From the NCBI RefSeq assembly GCF_019602855.1, contig NZ_CP080768.1, positions 62,001 to 126,000 on the forward strand: a DNA stretch of 64,000 nt. Direction: 5' to 3'. Positions within the stretch are counted from its first letter, which is position 1. Each line of letters starts with the position of its first letter. Position numbers and translations under genes: made by a program. Below the pieces are notes generated by a model. The model made no database searches and was not told the origin of the DNA. It saw nothing but the letters and a program-made list of their open reading frames with translations. Below, one piece after another: positions 16,150-24,609 of the stretch. The DNA comes from Cupriavidus pinatubonensis (GTDB taxonomy: Bacteria; Pseudomonadota; Gammaproteobacteria; Burkholderiales; Burkholderiaceae).

Positions 16150-16530
16150 TCAAACCCTTCGAATCCACCTGCGGAAAGCAGATATGACTCGTTCCAGAGG
16201 CGAGTTCGAGCCTGGCACCCACGTCAACCATCGCCCGTTGCGCTGCCCTGTGATCCTCATGTCTTCGTGGAATCGGTACATGAACCTGGTGCCGAGGCCG
16301 CATTCCCCGCATACCCCAACCGCTTCCACGACGGCCACGCCCCCCAGGGGACGTGTAACCGAACCGAATAGCCGCTCATCTGGCAACACACGGTTGCATC
16401 CTCGACAGAGGAACTCCAGCTCTGTCCATCTCGCGCCATTGGCAAACTCAATTGGCAACAGCGTCGTAATGGATGGCATCGCCAGCAGCTCTTTATCGCG
16501 TGCCGTCGGCGGCGTGGTGTCGGAAGTCAT
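16150..16530 (-). CDS. Zinc-ribbon protein
   Basis: ATG at 16530 overlaps the stop of the metalloprotease gene upstream (ATGA), so this is its coupled partner. The 126-residue product has FLCRGCNRVLPDE and VGVCGECGLGTRF, two CxxC pairs that would form one zinc ribbon around a beta hairpin, and a basic C-terminal tail (ERVISAFRRWIRRV). Function unknown; a regulatory or nucleic-acid-binding role beside a membrane protease is possible but unsupported. Confidence 0.65.
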   Translation of the reverse strand: MTSDTTPPTARDKELLAMPSITTLLPIEFANGARWTELEFLCRGCNRVLPDERLFGSVTRPLGGVAVVEAVGVCGECGLGTRFMYRFHEDMRITGQRNGRWLTWVPGSNSPLERVISAFRRWIRRV

Positions 16531-17102
16531 TGGCCGGAATGCGGCTCGGACGAGGGCGCGGCCCGGTAGCTGAGCAGCCCACGGATTGCCGAACCATCGG
16601 AAGCGGCTCCTTCCGGGGCAGTTCCGAAGATATTGACAAGATTGAAGACCGCAAACGCCATTACCACTTCGGTACCCAACCATTCAAGGCGGGCCGGAAT
16701 GAGGAGCCAGATGACAGTAGCCCCAATGATCGAGGCACCGACCCCTCCCGCGTACATCACGATTCTTTGCGGCCTCGAAATCGGCAAATATTGAAAGTCC
16801 ACCCGGCCGCCGAACGGAAACTTGCAGGCGACAACCGGCACGCCACGGATTTCGCGACTGAGGACCACTGGACCAAAGCCGATCTGGAGCTTGTAAAGTG
16901 GCACGCCGTACCAGAGGCCGCAAAGGATGTGCCCGCCTTCATGGATGATGGTCTCGACGATGCCAAGCACGCCCAGCGCGAGCGCAAAAGTCAGGAACAT
17001 CTCTACGTAATTCTCTGGCGTGACGTGGAGGTAGATGAAGCCACACACCAGGACGAGTCCCAAGGGCAGTTCGACGAAATATGTCCTGTACTTCTTCAAC
17101 AT
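16527..17102 (-). CDS. M50-like (site-2) membrane metalloprotease
   Basis: Peptidases of family M50 cut proteins inside the membrane. This 191-residue protein has hydrophobic segments near residues 12-28 and 36-53, the second ending in the zinc motif HEGGH at 54-58, further membrane segments near 115-135 and 140-155, and the C-terminal N---G----ASDGSAIRGLL segment that corresponds to the Asp-Gly zinc-ligand region of the family. It is shorter than typical RseP-type enzymes and has no PDZ domain. It is the first gene of a coupled pair with a zinc-ribbon protein. A second, unrelated-looking member with the same two motifs follows at 17397-17888. Substrate unknown. Confidence 0.7.
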   Translation of the reverse strand: MLKKYRTYFVELPLGLVLVCGFIYLHVTPENYVEMFLTFALALGVLGIVETIIHEGGHILCGLWYGVPLYKLQIGFGPVVLSREIRGVPVVACKFPFGGRVDFQYLPISRPQRIVMYAGGVGASIIGATVIWLLIPARLEWLGTEVVMAFAVFNLVNIFGTAPEGAASDGSAIRGLLSYRAAPSSEPHSGQ

Positions 17103-17396
17103 ACATTTTTCTCCAGTGTGGGCGGATTCCCTTGCTGTCCCTCGCTGATGACGGGGGCAGCTCTCGCAGTCTCTCTGTTAGCGATGGGAGATGGACGGGG
17201 AGCCCCACAAACCAGGCTAGTATTTTTATACACACTAAACCTGTGGGCTCCGGGCGACTCGTCAGCGCCCTTGCGCAGCAGCCTTTAGTTGGCGAATGGA
17301 TGCGCGGGCTTGCAGCCGAGAAACGGTGATCCATGTTGCCGAGCCGTCCCGCCGGATGGCGGTTGCGAATCATGTCTTACCCCGTAGCGATTTCGG

Positions 17397-17888
17397 TCAG
17401 TCCTTGTAGACAACCGATGGTCGAACGACTACCCACCCATCATTCTTGAGAAACGGCAAGGGAACGCTGTTCATCAACGCGGATAGGAAATAGAGCAGCC
17501 CGCCCAAGGCGACGCCGGCTGTAAGCCACACTGGCCCAGGGAGATCGAGTCCAAAGGTAAAGCAGCTCAATGCCACGGAGACGTCCACGAAGGGGCCTGC
17601 CGCCGCCACAGCTCGCCACTGCCCGTGGCTCAATGCGGGAACATCTTCCTCCCTGAATTTGATCGCAAAGACTGACAGAAACCAGAGCCGCGATTCTCCC
17701 CGCCTTGCGAAGATCCGAAACTGCCCAGAAACGCCAAAAATCCTTGCCACGCTCCAGTGCGCTCCCTCGTGCATCAGTACAGCTACCACGGCGACGACCA
17801 GGACGAACGCTAAAGCGGCAGAGGCCTGTTGGATCGGTAGATCGGAGACGGTATTCCATACGACCTTGGCATGTTGGAGTGGATTCAT
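17397..17888 (-). CDS. M50-like membrane metalloprotease, second copy
   Basis: Start taken at ATG 17888 (an ATG at 17891 is equally possible). The 163-residue protein has a hydrophobic segment at 22-39 ending in HEGAHW (zinc motif at 40-44), a central beta part (GQFRIFARRGESRLWFLSVF), membrane segments near 90-107 and 112-132, and the family's C-terminal signature as N-VPLPFLKNDGW. Both catalytic elements are therefore intact. Sequence similarity to the neighbour is limited to these motifs, so this is probably not a recent duplication. No promoter of the shared family is seen in the 216 bases upstream. Confidence 0.7.
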   Translation of the reverse strand: MNPLQHAKVVWNTVSDLPIQQASAALAFVLVVAVVAVLMHEGAHWSVARIFGVSGQFRIFARRGESRLWFLSVFAIKFREEDVPALSHGQWRAVAAAGPFVDVSVALSCFTFGLDLPGPVWLTAGVALGGLLYFLSALMNSVPLPFLKNDGWVVVRPSVVYKD

Positions 17889-18104
17889 CATTGCTATAGA
17901 TGTTGAAAAAGAAGCGGTTAGTTGAAGTCCGCGCGATGTGCGCGATCGCATCGTGTAGCGTATGGGCGCTGTGACCTTGCAGCCCTTTTTTGTCAATTAG
18001 GCTTACGGGGATATGGCGCACTCCAGATAGGGTGGCGGCTCCAGTTGCAAGATCGTTGCAAGTGGGGGTTGTCCCCGCTTCATCCGCCGCCGCGGCGCGT
18101 TGCC

Positions 18105-19163
18105 TTACCGCTGGGCGATAGTGACACCTTCTGATGTGGTGAACGACCAGGAGAAGCTTACAGACTTGCCCGCGCGCGTCCCCGCAAACGTTGCGGTGTA
18201 GGTAACGCCATCCGCTAGCGGCGCGAGCGGCAAGAGGAAGGCGGCGTTGTTCCTGATGTAAGGGTCGCCGGCACCATCTGAGCCTGCCGCCTTGGCCGCC
18301 GGGGATACCAAAGTCCGCGCTGGCACCTCCGCACCATTCGGACCAACCACCTTGAATGTCCCCACGGACAGGATTTCCGCGAGCGCGCCGTTTGCGTAGA
18401 CCATCAGCGGGCGACCGGGCGCTTTCAGGTCAGGTGCTGGATCAGGGGATTCCCCTTCGGCATTGAAGCCAGGCTGCACATTGATCTCCCCACCGCGCGG
18501 CACCGTGACGAACGTACCTGCGTCGAAGTGCTGACCTCCGACATATGGCACGCCGTTGGCCGCGGGGTTCTCTTGGGCGCCCGTGAGCGTGCCGAAGTCC
18601 ACGACACACAAGTTCAGGCCCAGGGCGCCTCTCTCGCTGTAGCCAACACCCACGGACTCCTGGTTCCCCACCAGCCCCAGCAAGTGGTAGACGGTGTGAT
18701 ACCACTGATCGAAGCACCGCTGGCCGATGTCCGAATCGCTGCCGCCTTTGGCCGCCGCGACCGCCTCGCCCACCCATTGAGCCGCCGGGGCGCCAGCCCG
18801 GCGCGCGCGAAACAACGGGTTCACGTCATAGAACCCCGGCTTGTCAGCCGCCTCCTCGTGCTGCGACACACTGTTGCTACTGAGGTAGACCGCGTGCGCT
18901 TGTGCCGCGGTGTCAAGCATGGTGTCCTGGGCCAGCAATCCGACGCCGAGCTGTTCACGCAACGCGTTGACCGCCTTAAAAATGGCAAGTTGCCCCGACC
19001 CCCGCGCGTAGGTCGGCTCAGGCACGCTCATCTGCGGAGGAAGGATTACCGGGGTGAGAGGGGTTTGGGCGCCCGTGGAGATTTCACTACCTCCGGCCGC
19101 CGCGGCACCGCACCACAGTAGAGTTGCCACAGGCATCGCCATGCGAATCGCTTTCTTCTTCAT
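18105..19163 (-). CDS. Secreted CAP-superfamily (SCP-like) protein
   Basis: Start at ATG 19163 gives MKKKAIRMAMPVATLLWCGA, a signal peptide cleaved near AAAAGG. Residues 60-230 fit a bacterial CAP domain: AVNALREQLGVGLLAQDTML, AQAHAVYLSSN, a HEEAADKPGF segment carrying the conserved His/Glu, and a late QWYHTVYHLLGLVG helix. The C-terminal 110 residues are an Ig/CBM-like module (LMVYANGALAEILSVGTFKV ... SVSFSWSFTTSEG). Such proteins act outside the cytoplasm; some are lipid-binding or proteolytic, most are of unknown activity. It has its own promoter at 19243-19272 and lies directly upstream of the metalloprotease genes in the same orientation. Confidence 0.75.
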   Translation of the reverse strand: MKKKAIRMAMPVATLLWCGAAAAGGSEISTGAQTPLTPVILPPQMSVPEPTYARGSGQLAIFKAVNALREQLGVGLLAQDTMLDTAAQAHAVYLSSNSVSQHEEAADKPGFYDVNPLFRARRAGAPAAQWVGEAVAAAKGGSDSDIGQRCFDQWYHTVYHLLGLVGNQESVGVGYSERGALGLNLCVVDFGTLTGAQENPAANGVPYVGGQHFDAGTFVTVPRGGEINVQPGFNAEGESPDPAPDLKAPGRPLMVYANGALAEILSVGTFKVVGPNGAEVPARTLVSPAAKAAGSDGAGDPYIRNNAAFLLPLAPLADGVTYTATFAGTRAGKSVSFSWSFTTSEGVTIAQR

Positions 19164-19242
19164 TTTTGTCCAATTGCTGACCAAGGCTGAGGAGTCGCCG
19201 TGCCTGATGTAACGGAAATGCAGGCAGTGACTTGATAGGGTC

Positions 19243-19272
19243 AGACTACGGACTGGTCGGGGACCCCCGCAA
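19243..19272 (-). promoter_or_regulatory. Promoter, shared accessory-block type
   Basis: Minus strand TTGCGG (19267-19272), 18 bases, TAGTCT (19243-19248), about 80 bases before the ATG at 19163. Confidence 0.7.
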
Positions 19273-19396
19273 ATTTCGAGGGCATGAGCCGCAAACTGTC
19301 CCGGTGCAGCTCGGGCCTTCGGCCTGGACGTCACGAGCCAATGGTTCTGCCTGCCCCGCTATCCCGAATTGGCCTTAGGGGGCCTCACTGGCAGGC

Positions 19397-19741
19397 TCAA
19401 CAGCAGCAATAGGCAAACACCTGCTTACAGCCCTGGCAAACCCCTCCCGTTGCGCGCTGCTCTGCTACAACCTTGCTGTCACAGGCTGCGCATCGAGAGG
19501 GCGCAAATAAGCCGCGCAACTCGCCGGGTTGCACTTCCGCCCCACAGCCACTGCATACGTGGCGCCAGGCACCCGCTACGAAGAACCCACCGCACCTGGA
19601 GCAGTGGTCGGTAGCGCCGGCGACCTGCGCTGGCTCAAATCCCTGCGACACCGGAGCTACTGAGTCGTATCGCTGCCCATACTTCTCAATGTCACCGACG
19701 CACCGTGGAGTGACGCACTGGACCTTGGCGTTATCGCTCAT
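19397..19741 (-). CDS. Multi-zinc-ribbon protein
   Basis: A 114-residue protein with 15 cysteines arranged as CxxC knuckles: DHCSRCGGFFVAGA, HVCSGCGAEVQPGE, SRCAACDSKVVAEQ and GGVCQGCKQVFAYCCC. This would build two zinc ribbons, as in rubredoxin-like or DZR proteins that bind nucleic acids or partner proteins. Start ATG 19741 lies three bases after the stop of the upstream zinc-ribbon gene, so they are cotranscribed. Function unknown. Confidence 0.65.
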   Translation of the reverse strand: MSDNAKVQCVTPRCVGDIEKYGQRYDSVAPVSQGFEPAQVAGATDHCSRCGGFFVAGAWRHVCSGCGAEVQPGELRGLFAPSRCAACDSKVVAEQRATGGVCQGCKQVFAYCCC

Positions 19742-19743
19742 CG

Positions 19744-20130
19744 TCAAGCCCCTGCAACCAGGTGAGTCCCCTTGCCGTCTGCCAGCAGCGCATCGATGCT
19801 CGCCAGCGCCGCCGTGTACTCGCAGTCGGGGCCTGGCAAGATCCCCTCGCTCTCCTGGTAGACGTGATCCCACATAGTGCGGTCGATGAGGTCGCGCAGG
19901 CTGCGCAACTGACGGGCCATCTTCGCTTTGCGACCGGAGAACTTGGAGACAGGACCCTCATGCCCGCAGGCGTCGCAGATCACGTGGCTCCTGTCGCTCC
20001 ACTCCTGATCGCCCACGATGTCGGTGCCGGTGGGCAGTAGGCGGGCAACGGACTGAATCTCAACGTTGAGGCAGTTGTCATCTCCACAGTTCGGGCACGC
20101 CATCCCGTGATTCTCGAATACGGTAGTCAT
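19744..20130 (-). CDS. Zinc-ribbon protein
   Basis: Start at ATG 20130 with GGAG six bases upstream (MTTVFENHGMACPNCGDDNC). The first 70 residues hold one zinc ribbon (CPNC and CDACGHEGPVSKFSG) of the type found in small phage and plasmid proteins; the rest is a helical region (MARQLRSLRDLIDRTMWDHV) common as a C-terminal extension in such proteins. 128 residues. Probably expressed from the promoter at 20564-20593 with its neighbours. Confidence 0.65.
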   Translation of the reverse strand: MTTVFENHGMACPNCGDDNCLNVEIQSVARLLPTGTDIVGDQEWSDRSHVICDACGHEGPVSKFSGRKAKMARQLRSLRDLIDRTMWDHVYQESEGILPGPDCEYTAALASIDALLADGKGTHLVAGA

Positions 20131-20188
20131 CGAAAGCTCCATTGGGTTTGTGTCAGGTCGGCAGCCGCAGGATCGCGGCACCAACGCG

Positions 20189-20530
20189 TCAGAGGGCAGC
20201 CCGCAACCGTCGTAGGGACGCGGAAACTCGGATACTGCGCCCAGTCCGAACGACCAGCCACGCAACTGGCGCGTAGGCAGCACCCACGCAGAGCACGCCC
20301 GTCCAGGCCGGCGGCGCGACGGTGTCCGCGCAGTAACCGACAGTCGTCAGCAGGGCCACCAGGAAGGCGGCAGCAACGTGGGCTGCTCGTTCACCTTCAA
20401 ATGCCACCCCCTCTCCAAGCATCTCCTTAAGCTGGCCCCCCGCGTAGGCGGCTAACGGCGCGACGATGGTTGACACGATCAGGAGCAAACTGATGAGGGT
20501 GAACGTCAGGGATGCGTAGATAGGCTGCAT
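20189..20530 (-). CDS. Small membrane protein
   Basis: A 113-residue protein with three hydrophobic segments: residues 6-30 (LTFTLISLLLIVSTIVAPLA), 50-68 and 75-92, and a basic tail (RTGRSIRVSASLRRLRAAL) that should stay in the cytoplasm. No family recognised. It is first behind the promoter at 20564-20593 and starts the run 20530-19397. Confidence 0.6.
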   Translation of the reverse strand: MQPIYASLTFTLISLLLIVSTIVAPLAAYAGGQLKEMLGEGVAFEGERAAHVAAAFLVALLTTVGYCADTVAPPAWTGVLCVGAAYAPVAWLVVRTGRSIRVSASLRRLRAAL

Positions 20531-20563
20531 GGCGGACTCACGGGCGGTTAGATCGATGAACCC

Positions 20564-20593
20564 AGCCTACCGAACGCGAGGAGACCGTCGCAA
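20564..20593 (-). promoter_or_regulatory. Promoter, shared accessory-block type
   Basis: Minus strand TTGCGA (20588-20593), 18 bases, TAGGCT (20564-20569), about 34 bases before the ATG at 20530. The -10 is identical to the member at 15020. Confidence 0.75.
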
Positions 20594-21167
20594 GTATTTT
20601 GCAAACCCGCGCCGAGGCAAAGCATGTTCGGTTAAGCCGCAATACGGCATTTATCCCGGCTGCAATCGCTTTCGCGCCGAATAAATAGCTCCCAGACGGG
20701 TCCGTAAGTTGACCACCGCCGAGTATTGGAGAAGTCCTACTCAGCGACGACGCGATGCCCGGATAGGCGTTGTGAAGTCTGGGCACAGTTGAAGCCTGAG
20801 CAAGATCCGCCGCCGCGCAACCAATCCTTCGCGCTTGACCCCAGGTCCCGACAGAAAAGCAAATGGACAGCTTTGATGCAATGGACTGGCTGTGTTTGTG
20901 TCTTCCGAGCCGCGCCGCTGCCGGATATGCATAACGGCGCTTTTGACAGAGCGCTCAGGATGCAGTGCCCGCGTGGATGCTGGGCTAGATCTACGGCAAG
21001 GGATCCCAGACGAAGCGAAGTGAGGGGCCCTGTGATCGAGCCCCTACTATTGCGAATACCGCCCAGAAACGATCATCAATCGGACATTTCATCCGCGAAC
21101 AAAGTTCAGAGAACGAGTGAGGCGATACCGATAGCAGTTATCACCCGGCCATACAATTTTCACTCCT
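20594..21167. other. Intergenic region without a supported gene
   Basis: I see no convincing gene here on either strand; open frames are fragmentary and lack codon character. A hairpin AGGGGC/GCCCCT lies near 21023-21046, without a T run. The region separates the accessory block from the recombinase gene. Confidence 0.5.
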
Positions 21168-22490
21168 TTAGTTCCCAGGTGCTTCGCCACGAGAAGCGCT
21201 CGGACTCTCAACTGGTCTTTGTCCGCCAGAACCACCAGTTCGGTGTGCGTGTATTACCTTTCCATAATATCCGCTCGCCTTTAATGGAGAATTTCCCATT
21301 TCTTCCGCGGTTGCCACCGTACCTTGACGCGATTTTCTGTTTGCCCCAAATTGACCCCGCATCAGATACAGAGAGAATCGCGTGCCTTGCTGACCGAATA
21401 CCGCGACCGATGAATCCCAAAGATATCTACGCACTCGGTTATAAATAGTTCGGTAATCCTCCCCGCCTTCAATGAGCACGCGTAGCATTATCATGAATTT
21501 GTCGACATTTCCTCGATCCGACTCAATAATTCTGACCAATCGATATTTTGGCGGCGGCATTTCATTCGCCTCTGCCGGCTCCAGATCTATTTCTAACCTG
21601 GCCAGCCCTGCAGTCCAGTCTGCCTTCCTCAGTCGCTGTTTTGCAGTCCTCACCCGCAACTGGGTCATGGACTCATCGGCCCACACGGCCTGTTCCCATT
21701 CAACGGGACGGAGCCCCGAGGCAAGGCCAGCGCGCAACCATGCAGCGGTCAGTGCTCCTGGGCTGATCGTTCTTGGCGACGCCAATGCGCGCTGGTCCAG
21801 ATATCGGAGGAATCGATCAAACTCTCGCTTTGAGAACGTACGCTTGCGCTGGGACTTGGATGAATAGCGCGTTGCTGTTGTTCCGGGTTTGGGCCCCTTG
21901 AAGCCATCCTTTGGGCAACCAGTTAGCAAGATCACCCTTGCCTGTATCGCGTCCTCAGCCTCGGGCATTCCCTCCAGCCAGTAGAGCACCGCAGATCTGG
22001 TCGTGTTCCATGTGGACGGTCGCATTTCAGGCGCGCGGCGCAGCAGGAGGTCTACGATCTCAAGTGGCCCGACAATACGGTGCCTGGTGGAGTCCCCCTC
22101 TTCAGCTACGATCCGCCTCCACAGCGAGTCGACCGCCTTGTGATAGCGATGCAGCATCTCATCGGAGACCCTCTGAACAGCTGGCCCGAACGCCTTGCCA
22201 GATGTGGCATTGATTGGATGCGTTCGACGGCCAGGCTTTTCGCCCGACGAATCCGCTAACCGGACACCGTTCTTCGAATCTTCTTCTGCCCCAAGCCCAC
22301 CTCGTCGATGTGGCATTTGCGTCAGGACGTAAGACGGTATCGGGCCCCTCTCGGCAGGCGACCTAAAGTCGAACTGGCTGACTATGCGGATTCGCCCCGG
22401 GGGAAGCTGCGTAATAGCCCCGTCCTCCCCTGCTTCAAGCCGGTCTTCAGCGTCGGACTTGCGCTCAAACTCGTCTTCACACTTAATCAT
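21168..22490 (-). CDS. Divergent tyrosine recombinase/integrase
   Basis: A 440-residue protein (start ATG 22490; GTG 22523 possible). The C-terminal half follows the tyrosine recombinase plan: box I arginine in ASGLRPVEWEQAVWA near 275, a middle region with basic residues, then LYLMRGQFGAN near 390, in which the usual HxxR is YxxR, and a candidate nucleophile tyrosine in LKASGYYGK near 418. The N-terminal half would be the arm/core-binding part (DSLWRRIVAEEGDS, RPSTWNTTRSAVLYWLEG). Such proteins integrate elements or resolve dimers. GC is lower than in the neighbours. It faces away from a repeat-rich intergenic region that could hold its sites. The assignment rests on motif order only. Confidence 0.6.
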   Translation of the reverse strand: MIKCEDEFERKSDAEDRLEAGEDGAITQLPPGRIRIVSQFDFRSPAERGPIPSYVLTQMPHRRGGLGAEEDSKNGVRLADSSGEKPGRRTHPINATSGKAFGPAVQRVSDEMLHRYHKAVDSLWRRIVAEEGDSTRHRIVGPLEIVDLLLRRAPEMRPSTWNTTRSAVLYWLEGMPEAEDAIQARVILLTGCPKDGFKGPKPGTTATRYSSKSQRKRTFSKREFDRFLRYLDQRALASPRTISPGALTAAWLRAGLASGLRPVEWEQAVWADESMTQLRVRTAKQRLRKADWTAGLARLEIDLEPAEANEMPPPKYRLVRIIESDRGNVDKFMIMLRVLIEGGEDYRTIYNRVRRYLWDSSVAVFGQQGTRFSLYLMRGQFGANRKSRQGTVATAEEMGNSPLKASGYYGKVIHAHRTGGSGGQRPVESPSASRGEAPGN

Positions 22491-22920
22491 TTTTTGCCAT
22501 TTCCAAATTTGACGCTTCTGCACCGTCGACTTTACTACACACGTGAGGTGAGGTGCATTGAGTGATATGACTTTAATGAGAGCTCTTTAACGACGAAGAG
22601 TGTGAGCTCTTTTAGGACAGATCTCTTCCGCCTTCCTACTCTTGGGACGGCTTACTAAGAGCGCCGATGACCAATGACATGCTTTCTATCGACGGTCGCA
22701 TGAGCTATCTCCACGCCAATCCTTGCTACAACGCCCGACCAAAGTCGACGCAACGCGGACAGTAGAATAAAAAGAAATGCAAAAACTCACATAGAAAGAT
22801 GCGATGTGAGGTCGATGTGAGATAGGTTTAGTTAAAGTGTGAGCTTCGCGGATGCTGAACAATCCCCGTTTTCTGCTTTGTTTCAATGACTTAGTGCGAA
22901 GACTGCGCGGTCAGCGTGCT

Positions 22921-22983
22921 CTTAGCATTGAACAGCGCCGGCTTAGTATTGAACAGCGCGGCCTTCGTATTGAACAGCGCCCG
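22921..22983. repeat. Three 21-bp direct repeats (iteron-like)
   Basis: Three head-to-tail copies at 22921, 22942 and 22963, each containing ATTGAACAGCGC and starting CTTAG or CTTCG; 17 of 21 positions or more agree between copies. The 21-base period equals two helical turns. Confidence 0.75.
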
Positions 22984-23080
22984 GTATTACTCTGGTCGTG
23001 TTCACTGCTTGATAGCCCGTGCTCGACCGACGTGATTTGGTTGGCCAGGTATCTTTCCGCATCTCGTTCGTGCAACCCCT

Positions 23081-23250
23081 TCAGCCGTGCGTTGCGTTGC
23101 GGCCCTACGCGCCTCTATGCCCTTCACTGCCCGTCACCGCCATTCACCGCCATTCACCGCCCGTCACCGCCCTTGAAAGGCCTTAACCGCGCTTGGAGGC
23201 GCGTGGCGGCCCTTGGACGCGTTTGGAGGCCCTTCGACGCGCCACAAAGC
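23081..23250. repeat. Degenerate 10-bp tandem array
   Basis: Seventeen consecutive 10-base units, 16 of which end in GC; the best-conserved core is CCGTCACCGC/CATTCACCGC (23131-23170), with CCTTGGACGC- and GTTTGGAGGC-type variants to the right. The period is held without a single insertion or deletion over 170 bases. Confidence 0.65.
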
Positions 23251-23392
23251 GCGGGTATGGCATCACCAAGAATTCGGTGCGAAGGCCCGCGCGACCGCTA
23301 AATGGCCTTGGACACGCGCTAACACGCGGAGTTGGGTGGAGGTGACCCGCTTTTTCGGACAGTGCCTATCTTGAGTAAGCAGGAGGTGCACC

Positions 23393-23707
23393 ATGCCGAA
23401 AACGCGCCCACCGTACAGTGCGGTCTTCCGTCAGCAAATGGTTGACTTGGTCCATGCAGGTCGCCGCCCGGAGGATCTGGCCAAGGAGTTCGAACCCACG
23501 GCCCAGACGATCTACAACTGGGTTGCCCAAGCGGATCGCGATGCCGGCGTTCGTCAGGACGGCCTGACCACGGCGGAGCGCCAGGAACTCACGCGGCTGC
23601 GCCGTGAGAACCGGCAACTCAAAATGGAGAGGGAGATACTTGCAAAAGCCGCGGCCTGGTTTGCCCGGGAGACCGACACGCTGCCCGACAAGGGTTCGAG
23701 TTCATGA
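23393..23707 (+). CDS. IS3-family transposase OrfA
   Basis: A 104-residue protein with an N-terminal helix-turn-helix (YSAVFRQQMVDLVHAGRRPE ... TAQTIYNWV) and a leucine-zipper-like helix (LTRLRRENRQLKMEREILAK), the standard OrfA layout that binds the IS ends. An AGGAGG site precedes the ATG. Its TGA overlaps the ATG of orfB (ATGA at 23704-23707), so the transposase may be made by coupling or by frameshifting near the end of orfA. Confidence 0.9.
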   Translation: MPKTRPPYSAVFRQQMVDLVHAGRRPEDLAKEFEPTAQTIYNWVAQADRDAGVRQDGLTTAERQELTRLRRENRQLKMEREILAKAAAWFARETDTLPDKGSSS

Positions 23708-24609
23708 AGGCAAATCAGGACCGCTTTCCGCTGTCCACCATGGCGCGGCTGCTTAAGGTCTCGCGCAGCGGCTTCCATGCATGGATGGAACGACGTCCGA
23801 GCGCTCATGCCGTGAGTGACAAGCTGTTGCTCGCGCAAATCCGTGAGATTCACGCCCGCTCGCGCGGTACCTATGGGATGCCACGTGTGCATGCCACGCT
23901 GCTGCGCCAAGGTATCCACGTCGGGCGCAAGCGCGTGGCGCGTCTGATGCGTGAGGCCGGCCTGCGCGGGGCTTGCCGGCCGCGCTTCATTTGCACCACC
24001 CACCGTGCGCCAGCGGGCAGACCCGCGCCCGATCTGGTGCAGCGACACTTCTCTGCCGATGCGCCCAATCAGCTGTGGGTCGCCGATGCGACATACATTC
24101 CGACCGTTGCCGGCTTTTACTATCTGGCTGTCGTGTTGGACGTGTACAGCCGACGCATCGTAGGTTGGGCCATGGGTAGTCATCTGCGCACCGCACTGAT
24201 GCTGCAAGCGCTGGACATGGCGCTGGCGCAGCGACATCCCAGTGCAGTGATTCACCACTCGGACCAGGGCTGCCAATACACGTCTGTTGCCTTCGGGCGA
24301 CGTTGCCGCGAGGCTGGCGTTCAGCCTTCGATGGGCTCGGTGGGCGATGCCTACGACAACGCCATGTGCGAGTCCTTCTTCGCCACGCTCGAATGCGAGC
24401 TGCTGATGCGTTCGCGCTTCGCCACGCACGACGACGCCCGTCAGGCATTGTTCACCTGGATCGAGGGTTGGTACAACTCGCATCGCCTGCACAGCGCACT
24501 GGGATATCGGTCTCCGCAGGAGTTTGAAAAGCTGCCCGTCAATGGCATGAATCCGGCGCTACACCGGGCCTACACTGCCCCATCACAAGGAGAAGACCCA
24601 TCGACATAA
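23704..24609 (+). CDS. IS3-family transposase OrfB (DDE)
   Basis: A 301-residue catalytic subunit. The N-terminal 100 residues carry an HTH_21-type segment (GTYGMPRVHATLLRQG and KRVARLMREAGLRG). The integrase core shows all three acidic residues: D in LWVADATYIPT, D in HHSDQGCQYTS and E in AMCESFFATLECEL, with the K/R-containing ending YNSHRLHSALGYRSPQEFE. Length and motifs are complete, so the element may be active. Confidence 0.92.
   Translation: MKANQDRFPLSTMARLLKVSRSGFHAWMERRPSAHAVSDKLLLAQIREIHARSRGTYGMPRVHATLLRQGIHVGRKRVARLMREAGLRGACRPRFICTTHRAPAGRPAPDLVQRHFSADAPNQLWVADATYIPTVAGFYYLAVVLDVYSRRIVGWAMGSHLRTALMLQALDMALAQRHPSAVIHHSDQGCQYTSVAFGRRCREAGVQPSMGSVGDAYDNAMCESFFATLECELLMRSRFATHDDARQALFTWIEGWYNSHRLHSALGYRSPQEFEKLPVNGMNPALHRAYTAPSQGEDPST

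Larger units (their letters stand above)
22491..23342. other. Repeat-rich intergenic region (possible origin, partition or recombinase sites)
   Basis: No gene is supported in these 850 bases. The first 350 bases are AT-richer and contain a pair of direct repeats around GAGCTCTTT (22580 and 22604, 24 bases apart) and a tandem CGATGTGAG repeat near 22802-22824. Then come three 21-bp direct repeats and a 10-bp array (listed separately). The IS3 element begins at its right end. I did not see clear DnaA boxes. Confidence 0.5.

Noticed and set aside
17103..17260. Possible tenth member of the shared promoter family before the first metalloprotease gene
   Set aside because: TTGTGG and TAACAG are present but separated by 24 bases, not 18, and the rest does not match.
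22852..23301. Rightward frame with repeated SIEQRR-type heptads
   Set aside because: The repeats come from the 21-bp DNA repeats and the rest reads as low-complexity Pro/Ser/Cys; no start signal.
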